Position numbers and translations under genes: made by a program. Under the pieces are notes generated by a model, which had not been told where the DNA came from, made no database searches, and was given only the letters and a program-made list of their open reading frames with translations. Below are positions 12,201 to 20,553 of a DNA stretch of 64,000 bases, piece by piece. Within the stretch, counting starts at the first letter, position 1, and every line of letters starts with the position of its first letter. The stretch is taken from assembly GCA_024734555.1 (NCBI GenBank), contig JANPWX010000613.1:785918-849917 (forward strand). The letters are read 5' to 3'. Source of the DNA: Trochalopteron elliotii. Its lineage: Eukaryota > Chordata > Aves > Passeriformes > Leiothrichidae.

Positions 12201-15200
12201 CATGTTTTTGTGTCTTTTCACTGCTTTTTGGGCAGCTTTCAAATCCTTGTCTGCTTTAGCTTCCAGAGACTCTCGCTTCGTTTCTGACTTGGCACCCTCT
12301 TCCTTCGCTCCCCCTTCTTCCCTGTCCTCAAGGTCTCTTCCCTCTGGCTCCTGGTCGTCCCTCCTCTCCTCCTGAGCAGGCTGAAACCCCCAATTTAGAG
12401 GTGTCAAACAAACAAACAAACAAACAAACAAACAAACAAACAAAGCATGGAACAAGCACAGCAGGGCTGGGATCTCACTCAGAAATCATCACCCCACTTT
12501 AACCTGTAATCTCCAGGACCTGGAGCAGCAGCTGGGGTGACCAAGGGAATGGTATTAATTTTTAAAACTCTTCCAAGTACTTTTCAAGTTTTCATTTTGT
12601 AAAGGATGTAATAAAAAAGAAATAAGGGTTGATTAGAGAAATCAGGGTAGATTACAGCATTCATTCATGGTGTTAGTGACAGTACCTTCTGGATTGGGAA
12701 GGTTTTTTCCCTTCCAGGCAGGACCCCCAGTGCTCCCACTGCCACTCTGGCGTAGCTGCTGTTTCAGTGCACTGGCCCTTGGCAGGACAAGGGGAAAATG
12801 TTTTAAACTGACAGAGGCTAGATGGGATACTGGGAAGAAATTCCTCCTGTGAGAGTGGGGAGGCCCTGGCACAGGATGCCCAAAGAAGCTGTGGCTGCCC
12901 CTCAATCTCTGGAAGTGTTCATGGACAGGTTAAACAGGGCTTGGAGCAGCCTGGGATAGTGGAAGCCGTCCCTGCCCATGACAGAGGGTGGGATGAGATG
13001 GGCTTTAAGGTCCATTCCAACCCAAACCATTGGGGGATTTTACAGTAGCAGTGGCACTAAAAGGAGGGTCAGGGCTGAGGTTTCACAGTAATTGAAGTTG
13101 ACCGAGCAGCTCTCTGACACCAAAAAGGGAAGGCAGACTCCACACCACTGTCCCTTTGCCTATGGAAGCACTTTGCGAGCCAGTTTAATCCACTCAAGTA
13201 GCAGAAAGAGATGCTGTTTGGGGACAGGAGGAGGAAGGAAGACGGCTTTTTTTTGTTTTTCCTCTGCCACTTCAGCAGGTTAAACAAGTTCACGGCAGGC
13301 TGTGACGATGCTGGAAGGGGCTGCATGCAGCAGGAGCACAGAGCTGCAGCAGGGGAAGAGCAAAATCTTGTCTGTTCACCCCATCATATCTCATGAAATC
13401 ACACCCAGGCACAAATGCATAGAGGTATTTAAAAACGAAATAATGTCCACAAGCTGCTGACTTCTGTTCCAGCAGAACTGGGACAACTGGGAGCAGGGAA
13501 TCAGTCAAAGCTCCTAATGCCCGTCGGTCAGCATTTATCAAATTGCAGCACCTCACAAATGCTTTCACAGCAGAAATATCTGCCGAGTGTCACAGTTCAG
13601 AAAGCCACTGACAGTGATCTAAAATAAGAACTAAAAAACAAAGGCACAAATGCGTCATCTAAAATAAACAGTCCATGAAGAAAGGCTGGGATCCAAATCT
13701 CATGGGCTCAGGACCAGCGAACCAGAGACAAATAGAGAAAAAAATCATGCATTAAAAAAAACCAGAATGGTTTGGGTTGGAAGGGACCTTGAAGCCCATC
13801 TCACCTTCCACTAGACCATGTTGCTCCAAGACCCATCCAACCTGGCCTTAAACACTTCCAAGAACAAGTTCCTCTTGAAAATACAATTTCTGGGCTGAAG
13901 GTGCCTGAAGATCTCCACCTCTTCCCCATCCCACTAATGCCAACCCTCAGAGGTATAAAACATGAGCAGAGATCATCCCGTGGTCTTCACAGGCTCAGAA
14001 ATTTGGGAAAAGAAAGGAAAAGTTGTTACCTACTACCCTCTCTACAACTTTGTAATTTTAAAGAGGTGGATTTACAATTATTGCCTACTGGCAATGCTTG
14101 AATTTGTAAAGTATTGCTCCAAAACTGAGCATTTGTGGGTATCTGGAGCCACTCTGAACTTAAGGCAGTGGGTAAGAAATCCAGATTTCACCCTGTCTGG
14201 CTCCAGCAATACACACAGGTTGGTTGGGATGTAAGAAATTCCCAGCTGAGAAGGAATACCCACTTTTTTCCACTCCAGGTTCAAGTAACAGTAAAGCTGT
14301 AACTACCCATGAAGTAAGAGAGGGCACCCAGCACTCCCAAATCAATAACCAGCCATAGCTAAGTGAATGTTCCCTGGGGTGTCTCTGTCTCAATTTCTAC
14401 TTTAAATTTTTAAACTTTAAATTTTGCATGAAGAATTACCCTGGCTGGAACGAGTAGACATCAGATACATCTCAGGAGCTGAGCTCAGCCCATGTGCTGT
14501 GCTGTGCTGAAGACCCTCTCTACGTGATGCATAAGCAGAAAATATTTATACTTGGCAGGCTCAGCACTAGCCCAGACCCAGCAGATGACCAAGTCCTAAA
14601 ATGTCATGCTTGCCCTCCTTTAAGTTGAAGAAATCCATTCCCAAATCTATGTACTCTTGTAAACTCCACCTTGGGCCACTGACCTGCTCACACCAAGGAC
14701 ATCCTGACAACCCTGGTTGTGAACCCAATGAATGTGAACCCTCTGTGTTATGATTGACATCTCAAGCCTCAGTAGAGCAATGATTCAGCATGGGGCATTT
14801 TCAATTATGCTATGGAGTGTGAACCTAATTTCTTGAACAGGTACTTTGCAGGTCTGATGCAGAGATGCAAGAGTGGGAAGCACACAATGAAACATAGGGA
14901 GCTGACAAGAGCCTTTTTGGCATCTCACGGCCTTTTCTGGTCCAGCTCACCACCCTGGGATATGAAGTTGTTACAGTTCTGGCTACAAAGACACATTTTA
15001 AAGCAGCAGGGAGCGTGTTCCACAGAATGGGGTGTTTTACCTGTGTTTCTGCACTGCTCAAGGAATGGAGATCCAGTGATGGGTCAGTTTTGAGCTCGGG
15101 CTCAGGAGCTGCAATCGGGGCTTTCACCAGGATGTCTTCATCAGGGCTGGCTCCTAATCCTGCGTCCTGGTCACCTCCTGCCTCTTTAGGAGCATCTGTG

Positions 15201-15490
15201 TCTTTGTCCTCTTCAGATAGCTGAGACTTGGGCCTCCTGAGGAAGGAGGAGAAGAGGCGGGAGAGGCCCCGGCCCTCAGAGGTGCGATGTTCTTTCTTGC
15301 TCTGCTCTTCGTGCGTGGGGGTGTCTCCGTTGGAGGCCTTCTGCCTCTGGGGCTGTCTCTCCGGTGTTGGTTGAGCCCCTTCCTCCAGGGAAGCCTCTTG
15401 CTTCTGTGTTTCAGCAGCTCCTTCCTCCTCCTTGGCTTGCTGCTGCTCTGAGTTGTCAGCGTCGGCTGCTGGGCTCTTTTCTGTTGTCAT
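196..15490 (-). CDS. EPB41: Protein 4.1R (erythrocyte membrane protein band 4.1), 5' nine coding exons, partial
   Basis: Protein 4.1R ties the spectrin-actin skeleton to membrane proteins (band 3, glycophorin C, p55) under the plasma membrane. Nine exons on the minus strand join in frame to 487 codons plus two bases: headpiece residues 1-209, then a FERM domain from Met210 to the left edge. The paralogues 4.1G, 4.1N and 4.1B are excluded by the N-terminus MTTEKS, the segment [11 protein letters not shown] at residues 51-61, [10 protein letters not shown] at 75-84, and [12 protein letters not shown] in the FERM N-lobe, all typical of 4.1R. Landmark residues fall at human numbers (Met210, LEEDY 246-250, Ser394, Trp477), so there is no net length change over this part. 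The spectrin-actin-binding and C-terminal exons are off the window. The span given runs from the first start codon to the last visible exon and includes introns. Confidence 0.98.
294..1079 (-). other. EPB41 intron 10
   Basis: 786 bases. Open frames on either strand here are short and show no known protein similarity. A short (CA)n run lies at about 1012-1024. I see nothing else. Confidence 0.8.
1080..1232 (-). CDS. EPB41: EPB41 exon 10: FERM F3 lobe, p55-binding segment
   Basis: A 153-base exon of 51 codons (residues 405-455), acceptor TCCCAG, donor GGGGAG then GTATGA, phase 0/0. It reads [20 protein letters not shown], then [20 protein letters not shown], and ends FFIKIRPGE. The open frame lacks a methionine at its start, so it does not show as a long ATG-initiated ORF; it was found by following the family sequence. 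In human 4.1R the same exon carries the p55 (MPP1) contact of the ternary complex with glycophorin C. Confidence 0.97.
1233..1775 (-). other. EPB41 intron 9
   Basis: 543 bases with no repeat or coding frame that I recognise. Confidence 0.8.
1776..1863 (-). CDS. EPB41: EPB41 exon 9: FERM F2/F3 linker, calcium-dependent calmodulin site
   Basis: An 88-base exon (acceptor CTGTAG, donor AAG then GTGAGA) codes [18 protein letters not shown] followed by [11 protein letters not shown], residues 376-404 after a split Arg375. The peptide [12 protein letters not shown] is the calcium-dependent calmodulin-binding site of 4.1R. Its key serine (Ser185 in 80-kDa numbering) falls at residue 394 here. Human has HKAK where this sequence has HQAK, losing one positive charge at the end of the site. 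Confidence 0.97.
2722..2795 (+). mobile_element. CR1-like LINE 3' tail
   Basis: The segment GGACTCAATGGTCTCCAAGG, then TTCTACAACCTAAACAATTC and ACGATTCTAT, is the characteristic 3' end of a CR1 subfamily. It is truncated and diverged. Confidence 0.7.
3768..3960 (-). mobile_element. CR1 LINE 3' tail
   Basis: Plus-strand text starts AATCACAGAATGGTCTGG and continues through the CCCTGCCACGGGCAGGGACA and CACTTCCAGGGATGGGACA blocks, the reverse complement of a CR1 end. It sits about 60 bases beyond the donor of EPB41 exon 8, in the same orientation as the gene. Confidence 0.9.
4023..4241 (-). CDS. EPB41: EPB41 exon 8: FERM F2 lobe, glycophorin C-binding segment
   Basis: A 219-base exon (acceptor CCCCTAG, donor TACAG then GTAAGG) codes residues 302-375. 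It opens [20 protein letters not shown], includes [20 protein letters not shown], and ends [14 protein letters not shown]. In human 4.1R this exon carries the glycophorin C contact. The all-helical F2 lobe is complete here. An antisense CR1 tail begins about 60 bases past the donor. Confidence 0.97.
4242..4713 (-). other. EPB41 intron 7
   Basis: 472 bases with no repeat or coding frame that I recognise. Confidence 0.8.
4714..4789 (-). CDS. EPB41: EPB41 exon 7: FERM F1/F2 junction
   Basis: A 76-base exon (acceptor ATTGCAG, donor CACCAG then GTGAGT) codes [18 protein letters not shown] and then QLTEDIT, with split codons at both ends. The KFYPPDP...LTEDITR signature is general to 4.1-family FERM domains. 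Where human 4.1R has VRGVPWNF, this protein has VHGGPWDF. Splicing to exon 8 restores Arg302. Confidence 0.96.
4790..6707 (-). other. EPB41 intron 6
   Basis: 1.9 kb, moderately A/T-rich, with short random open frames only. I did not recognise a repeat. Confidence 0.75.
6708..6750 (-). CDS. EPB41: EPB41 exon 6: 43-nt FERM exon
   Basis: A 43-base exon (acceptor GTTACAG, donor CATG then GTAAGT) codes [14 protein letters not shown] plus the first base of the next codon. It continues the F1 lobe after exon 5. The length and phase match the small exon at this position in the 4.1 family as I recall it. The exon is too short to show up as an open reading frame; it was found by following the family sequence between exons 5 and 7. 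Confidence 0.95.
6751..9757 (-). other. EPB41 intron 5, with one CR1 fragment
   Basis: 3.0 kb. A CR1 tail at about 8584-8795 is listed separately; the rest holds no feature I can support. Confidence 0.75.
8584..8795 (-). mobile_element. CR1 LINE 3' fragment
   Basis: AAAATCATTTAGGAAAAGCC, then TAAGATCATCAAGTCCAG and later TTCCAGGAAGGAATTTTTCC, match the antisense of a distinct, older CR1 subfamily. Confidence 0.85.
9758..9862 (-). CDS. EPB41: EPB41 exon 5: FERM N-lobe with band 3-binding LEEDY motif
   Basis: The exon has 35 codons (residues 228-262), acceptor TTTGCAG, donor AGG then GTAAGC, phase 0/0. It reads [18 protein letters not shown] followed by [12 protein letters not shown]. The motif LEEDY sits at 246-250, which is 37-41 in 80-kDa numbering, where the band 3 anion-exchanger contact has been mapped. 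The C-terminal five residues (TPTCR) are the least conserved part. Confidence 0.97.
9863..12149 (-). other. EPB41 intron 4, with a 35-bp tandem duplication
   Basis: 2.3 kb. The only distinct structure is the tandem duplication at 10697-10763, listed separately. Confidence 0.75.
10697..10763. repeat. 35-bp perfect tandem duplication
   Basis: A unit starting TGTATGTGTTAGCCTGG and ending CTCAAGGAA occurs twice in tandem, at 10697 and 10732, identical over about 32 bases. It lies in EPB41 intron 4. Confidence 0.95.
12150..12380 (-). CDS. EPB41: EPB41 exon 4 equivalent: end of headpiece, AUG2 (Met210) and start of FERM
   Basis: The exon has 77 codons (residues 151-227), opens after the acceptor TTTCAG and closes GTGGAT before GTAAGT, phase 0 on both sides. 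Residues 151-209 are strongly charged and variable (Glu/Lys/Arg-rich). The FERM domain then starts [18 protein letters not shown]. The methionine is codon 210 of the joined reading frame, the same number as the second start codon in human 4.1R. A (CAAA)n repeat lies 25 bases upstream of the acceptor. I did not identify a separate optional exon 3 between this exon and exon 2. Confidence 0.96.
12405..12444. repeat. (CAAA)n microsatellite
   Basis: About ten copies of CAAA directly upstream (in gene orientation) of the EPB41 exon 4 acceptor, so the minus-strand transcript carries a (TTTG)n run 25-60 bases before the splice site. Confidence 0.97.
12770..13040 (+). mobile_element. CR1 LINE 3' fragment
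   Basis: GGAAGAAATTCCTCCTGTGA, GGCCCTGGCACAGGATGCCC, AAGAAGCTGTGGCTGCCC and CATTCCAACCCAAACCATT appear in sense order. Confidence 0.92.
13760..13872 (-). mobile_element. CR1 LINE 3' tail
   Basis: AATGGTTTGGGTTGGAAGGG, then ATCCAACCTGGCCTTAAACA, is the antisense of a young-looking CR1 end. Confidence 0.92.
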
Positions 15491-15497
15491 GATGATG
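15041..15497 (-). CDS. EPB41: EPB41 exon 2: first start codon (AUG1) and headpiece residues 1-150
   Basis: The acceptor follows a pyrimidine tract ending TACAG, then seven non-coding bases precede ATG at 15490-15488, with A at -3. The exon codes 150 complete codons and ends CAG before GTAAAA (phase 0). It is acidic and Glu/Gln-rich. Two blocks look conserved with mammalian 4.1R: residues 69-90, including [16 protein letters not shown], and residues 123-150, ending [11 protein letters not shown]. The first block is a basic-hydrophobic helix that, as I recall the literature, acts as a calmodulin-binding site in the 135-kDa isoform. An in-frame ATG at 15514 lies upstream of the splice acceptor, in the intron, so it is not a start. 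The region between the two blocks looks loosely conserved. Confidence 0.97.
15481..15497 (-). promoter_or_regulatory. EPB41: 17-nt AUG1 cassette between tandem splice acceptors of EPB41 exon 2
   Basis: The minus strand reads CATCATCATGACAACAG immediately after the proximal acceptor (AG at 15499-15498), and the cassette itself ends in CAG. Splicing to that second AG (15482-15481) would remove exactly 17 bases, including the first start codon. In mammalian EPB41 a 17-nt AUG1-bearing motif is included or skipped in the same way. Skipping forces initiation at Met210 and yields the 80-kDa red-cell form. The geometry is read directly from the sequence; use of both sites in this species is inference. 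Confidence 0.85.
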
Positions 15498-15612
15498 CTG
15501 TATGAGAGGAGCAAAAGGGCTCAGTCAAGAGGTTTCCAATACCTGTCTGTCTGAGCTATTCAAATCAACTACAAGCACAGACAGGTACACCATGTTCACC
15601 AGTCACACCACC

Positions 15613-15663
15613 CTGTCACAGAACCAGAGTGGAAGGGACCCAGAGGGATCATGGAGTTCAACT
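15613..15663 (-). mobile_element. Short CR1-like tail
   Basis: ACAGAACCAGAGTGGAAGGG followed by ATCATGGAGTTCAA resembles the antisense end of a CR1 element. It lies about 115 bases upstream of the exon 2 acceptor in the transcript. Confidence 0.6.
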
Positions 15664-15756
15664 CTGAAGTGAATGGCCTGTAAGGGGATGAAACCCTGGC
15701 TGACTCCAGCCTACAAAGATAGCAAAAGCAAAGTCATTCCTTTTGCTACAGTTTGC

Positions 15757-15812
15757 TTTGAAGATAGTCTTTAAGGTTCCTTCCAACCAAAACCATTCTG
15801 GGATTCTATGAC
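15757..15812 (+). mobile_element. Short CR1 tail
   Basis: CTTTAAGGTTCCTTCCAACC, then ATTCTGGGATTCTATGACC. It is opposite in orientation to the fragment 95 bases to its left. Confidence 0.8.
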
Positions 15813-18800
15813 CTAAAACACACCAAACCACACTGCTGGAGACAGGACACATCAATGTTGAGCAATTACACTGTTCTGCACCAGACAAACCTAGGGGAGC
15901 CCAGCAGGCTTTGGGATTCTTAGGATATTTGCACTGCACACTAGAAAAAATGTCAAATGAAAAGATTTCCAAACAACATGCAAAATGGAGAGCAGACTTC
16001 CTCAGAGCTTGTGCTATCAAGCTGATGGAATGTTTATTTCAACTTTAGCCTGGGCTGTTGACACAAAAAGATGGAAATCACATGAGAAGAATATCTATTT
16101 AAGGCATAAACAGGACCCAAAATAATCATGCTTTAGAGAAGACAGAACTAATCTTTGCACACATCACATGTATCTGCAGCAATAAATTGCCACTGCTTAC
16201 ACTGAGCAAATAGCATATAATCCAATATGCCTCAATCTCCCAGCCCGAGACTCAGTGTATAAACATTTGCTCAAAATACACACTTAAAAATTAAGGCACA
16301 TTCCAAGATGCTATCCTCCTACGTTTTGTTGCATTCATCAACTTTAATTTAACTCATTCTGATTGCTAAAAGAACTGGAGTGCTTGAAGGAGAAAAGCCC
16401 TCCCAGCTCTTCAAAGGACTTTCCCCTTGCGTTTAATGCTAACATTTCACATTATTTCTAACGCCATGGTTAAATTAGCACAGCATCACAGACCTTCCCT
16501 GAATTTGTTTCTGCAGCAACACAAATTTCCTGAGGTTACAGGGTTTGGTTTGGGGTTTTCATTGGGTTTTTTTCATTTGGACTCAGTCTCACCGGCCAGC
16601 CTTGGGGATGAGCTGCAGAGCTCATTTTAGCATGGTCTCCTGCAGAAGCAGAAGACAGAATTACTCTGCCCTCACCCCTCTGTGAGATGCTCTGGGTATT
16701 TCCTAGCCCAGTAGAGTGGCTGAAAAAGCAGCTTCCAACCTGCACTGATTCTTCAGTGTTGTTTCTACAGGCACCCAGGCCGAGAACCTGCACCATGAGC
16801 ACCCGATGGACCAGGGAAAGGTACAAGGCAAAGAGGATGCCCAAACCCAAATGTGCCCAGATGCATCTGAGATCAGTCTGCAGAGAGCAGCATATGTGTG
16901 ACTTGTCCTTGCAGCTCTTACTTCTGCTCCCCTTCCTCCTGCAATCCCTTGCCACAGATGCCACTGGCCCCATTAGTAACCCATAGCTTTTATTGCAGGG
17001 AACTCCAGACACCACACAGCTAATTTCTGCTCTTGTCAGCTCTCCAAGAACTCCTGGATGCCAGGATGCCTCCAAGATCTCCAAGGTGCCACGAAGTAGT
17101 GAAGAGGCCAAGGACTCTGTGCAGCCAAACACCCATCACCCCAAAGCCATTATGCCACTGCCTAGGGCGAAGCTCCCAATGCTCCAGCACACACAGAATG
17201 AAAGGGATGCTCTGCAAGCCTGTCCCACCACAATCACACAGCAGCCAGCTCCCTCTGGCACCGGCTGTTGGGGCAGCCTGCTTTGTAGCTGCTTCCCACT
17301 GTGTTTGTTTTGAATAAATGCATTTGTAGGAATTGTTATCAAAATGTACAACCTTGGATGAGTTGCTCTTCAAACAAAAAGGCAGAACCAAAGCTTTTGG
17401 AGATGACGTTGGTGGGGAGGGCAACAGCTGAGGAGCAGCTCTTATCAGCTGCAGGAAACCCCAGGGACAGTCCACAAAAGGAACGTTTCCCCTGGATGTA
17501 CTTTTCTCTCTTTAAACACCAACAACTTGGAACAAGATTTGTTGACTTGTTTACAAGTTGACTTGTTTCAAAGCCACAGTCATGGACCTTTTTCAGTGCG
17601 GGAAGGTGGGTCTGCTTGGTGATGAGCAAGCATCTCCTTGTCTTTCCTCCATCCTCCAAGAACCATGCTGCAGCTCAGCCAGATCCCCTCAGCAGTGCTG
17701 GCGTTGCAGAGATGGGCACATAAGAGCTCTTCTTTTCCCAATAAACATTTCATAGCTGCCAGCACCAATAACTCCCTGGGTACAGCAAACATCTTGCTGT
17801 GAGACCTGAGTGCACTGCTCCAAGGTATGGGCTTCTGGTTGGCTCCCTCCCTTGGAAGTTTTATGCTCAGAAATCATTTCCCCTACATTCATTATCAAAG
17901 AGATTTGTAAGTAAGTAACATAACTGAGAGGTTGTCCATGGCAAGAGGGTGGAACGAGACAGTCTTCAGACTTTCCAATCCCAGCCAGTCTGTGATTATA
18001 TAACAAAGAAAAGGACCTTTCCTGCAAGGAGATGGGTGCCAAGTGATGTTTTGTTTCCAACCCCCATAGCAAAGCAGACACAAAGAGTGAGGTTCCCACT
18101 CCACTTCTCTTCAACCCATCCCTTGGAGAAAGCACTGCCCACAGCCAAACCACAAGCAGGTTTTTATTTAAATTAATTTTTTCCCTTGTTATTCCAGCCA
18201 GCAGGTGCTCCCCGGATGCTGGAGGAAGATGCTCTGCTATTGTATGAGCACTCAAGCAGTGCTGTTAACCTACTGCTCTGAACTGCCACATTGTAAATAC
18301 TTCATTTGCTGGGGGCTTTTTTGGTAGAGGCTGAAGGCTCCATGTCAGACAGCCTATAAAAGGCAGCCTCTTCACACATCTGGAGTGGAGAAGGTGTCAA
18401 CACCATGGAAATAAGCAAACTACAACAAAACTCAGATATGACTCCAGAGAGAGATTTTGGAGTAACAATGTCATCAGAAAAGAGTACAAATATGTGTTTA
18501 TATCTAAGCATTTTTAAGCTGGAGAACATCCTCCAGGTAAGAAGGCTTTGGCAACAGGAAGCAACCTGAAGAAAAAGGTGTTAAATATTTCCCCAGCAGA
18601 AAAGAGGCTTTGCACTGCTGAGGACACCTGCACCATGGGGTGCCTGGGGCAATATCCTGCCTCATCTGAACCAGAGCAGCCCCCAGGGGAGGCCCTGGGC
18701 CTGCTCAGGAGTGTCTGTGCTTTGGTGATGAAGTGGAAGCTCCACAAATCTTCTTTCAAAAGACATCAGCAACTCTGAACACCAAATGTCAAAGCAAACC

Positions 18801-19049
18801 AGTGCAGGGGCACCTCCTGAACCTGCTGTGCCTGCGAAGACCCTACAGTCCCCCATACTTGAGCCCCCCAGCCTCAGTACTTATCCTTCTTTCTGACCAA
18901 GGGCAGAGCTGCAGGAAAATCACAATATCTCTGTGGCCTTGGTATAATTCATACATACTCAACCCTCTTTCTTGCATCAAAATCCGTGAAACAAAATATA
19001 AAGGAGTGCAAGTGCTCATTGCTCACCCTTGCTCCCGACATCTATGGTT

Positions 19050-19175
19050 CAATCACAAAATCATGGAATTCTTTGGGTTGAAGGGACCTTAAACTCATCT
19101 CATTCCAATCCCTTGGCATTGCCAGGAACAACTTCCATTAGACCAGATTGCTCCAAATGTCATCCACCCTGCACT
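19050..19175 (-). mobile_element. CR1 LINE 3' tail
   Basis: AATCACAAAATCATGGAATT, GGGTTGAAGGGACCTTAAAC and TTAGACCAGATTGCTCCAAA in antisense order. Confidence 0.88.
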
Positions 19176-19644
19176 AATTACCTGGTGAGCAGATGATGGC
19201 TAAACTCAGTTTCAGCCCCACTCCATGAGTTCTGCTTTTGCAGACATCAGAAGACAACCCCAATCTAAGCCAAACCATTCTCATTTTCCAGCCTGCACAG
19301 ACATCTATCTAAAAGATTTTAGAGTAGCTCAACACACTGCAACAGCTCGCTATTGAGAAAGCATTCAATCCTCAAGGGAAAGCTAAATCCCTTCCTTATG
19401 GCACCTGTGCTCTGGAAGGTTCTCATTAAGTGATGGCACCTGAGTTCCCTGGAAATGAGAGTGCTGTTCATTTGGGCTGTTCCATGATAAGTTACAGAGG
19501 CTCAATGAAACAGGAATGTCTAGATATGTGTCTGTCACCTTCTCCTATCTGCCAGCCTACTTCTTATTAGTCTCTCTTATTTAGGCACCCAGTAAGTTTA
19601 GTGATGGTAAACTGAACCTATGCTGAAGAAAGAAAGGGTCAATT

Positions 19645-19865
19645 GGAAATCAGGAAAAAATTCCTGCCTGTGAGGGTGGGGAGGTCCTGGCACAGCTTGC
19701 CCAGAGAAGCCATGGCTGCCCCTGGATCCCTGGAAGCGTCCAAGGCCAAGCTGGATGGGGCTTGGAGCAACCTGGGATAGTGGAAGGTGTCCATGTCATG
19801 GCAGGGGGTGGAATGACATGGGCTTTAAGGTTCCTTCCAACTCAAGCCAGTCTGTGATTCAGTGA
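19645..19865 (+). mobile_element. CR1 LINE 3' fragment
   Basis: AAATTCCTGCCTGTGAGGGT through GGGGCTTGGAGCAACCTGGG to TTCCTTCCAACTCAAGCCAG, in sense order. Confidence 0.93.
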
Positions 19866-20424
19866 AAATTCTAACTTATCCCTGTTTCCAAGACTGGAAA
19901 AATGATTTATGGCTTAGTTATAACTCAATTCCCAGTTGTTTTGTCTTTTAGGGAGAGAAGAAAAGGGACTGTCCATGGGGAAGGTTCAGTTCTTGGAAAC
20001 ACAAACTGTCTCGCAGAGATGCCCAACACCAGATAATGGGTGGGACAAACGGTCTTGACCTTCCTATGCAAAAATGTGTGGCTTCACCGAATACTGCTAC
20101 TCCAGCAAGAGCTGGAGAGAACGTAAGACAGAAATTTCTGCTAAAAATAGACAAAAATCAAATAGTTTCAGCAACAGTGTGGTGGGTTTTTTTTTAAATG
20201 CATTTCTTCCCATTTCATAATGTGTGTGAAAAGCACATAATTCACCAGGGAAACTACACAGAACACTGCCTGAAATAGAGAGCACAGCCTGAAAATTCAG
20301 TTTTGTCAAGACCTAGTGCACGTGCAACAAACCTGTGGGTGGGAGAGGAGGAAACTGCAGCTGCCACCAGCACGACTCGCTCCACGTGTGTTATGTGTCC
20401 CACATGTGATTTTTACTACAGCAA

Positions 20425-20553
20425 AGAAAACATTGGACAGAGCTTGAAGCAACCTCATCTAGTGGAAGGTGTGCCTGGCCATGGCAGGGGGATGGAATGT
20501 GATGGACTTTAAAGATCTCTTCCAACCCAAACCAGTCTGAGGTTCTACGACCA
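20425..20553 (+). mobile_element. CR1 LINE 3' tail
   Basis: CATCTAGTGGAAGGTGTGCC, GGCCATGGCAGGGGGATGG and CTTCCAACCCAAACCAGTCT in sense order. Confidence 0.9.

Larger units (their letters stand above)
12381..15040 (-). other. EPB41 intron between exons 2 and 4
   Basis: 2.7 kb holding a (CAAA)n microsatellite next to the exon 4 acceptor and two CR1 fragments in opposite orientations (12770-13040 plus, 13760-13870 minus). If an alternatively used exon 3 exists, as in mammals, it should lie here; I could not recognise it. Confidence 0.75.

Noticed and set aside
15491..15514. In-frame upstream ATG giving eight extra residues before MTTEKS
   Set aside because: It lies in the pyrimidine tract and acceptor of exon 2, so it is intronic in spliced mRNA.
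16536..18255. Minus-strand frames of 188 and 198 codons in EPB41 intron 1
   Set aside because: No start context, domains or splice partners; composition looks random and they lie in intron sequence.
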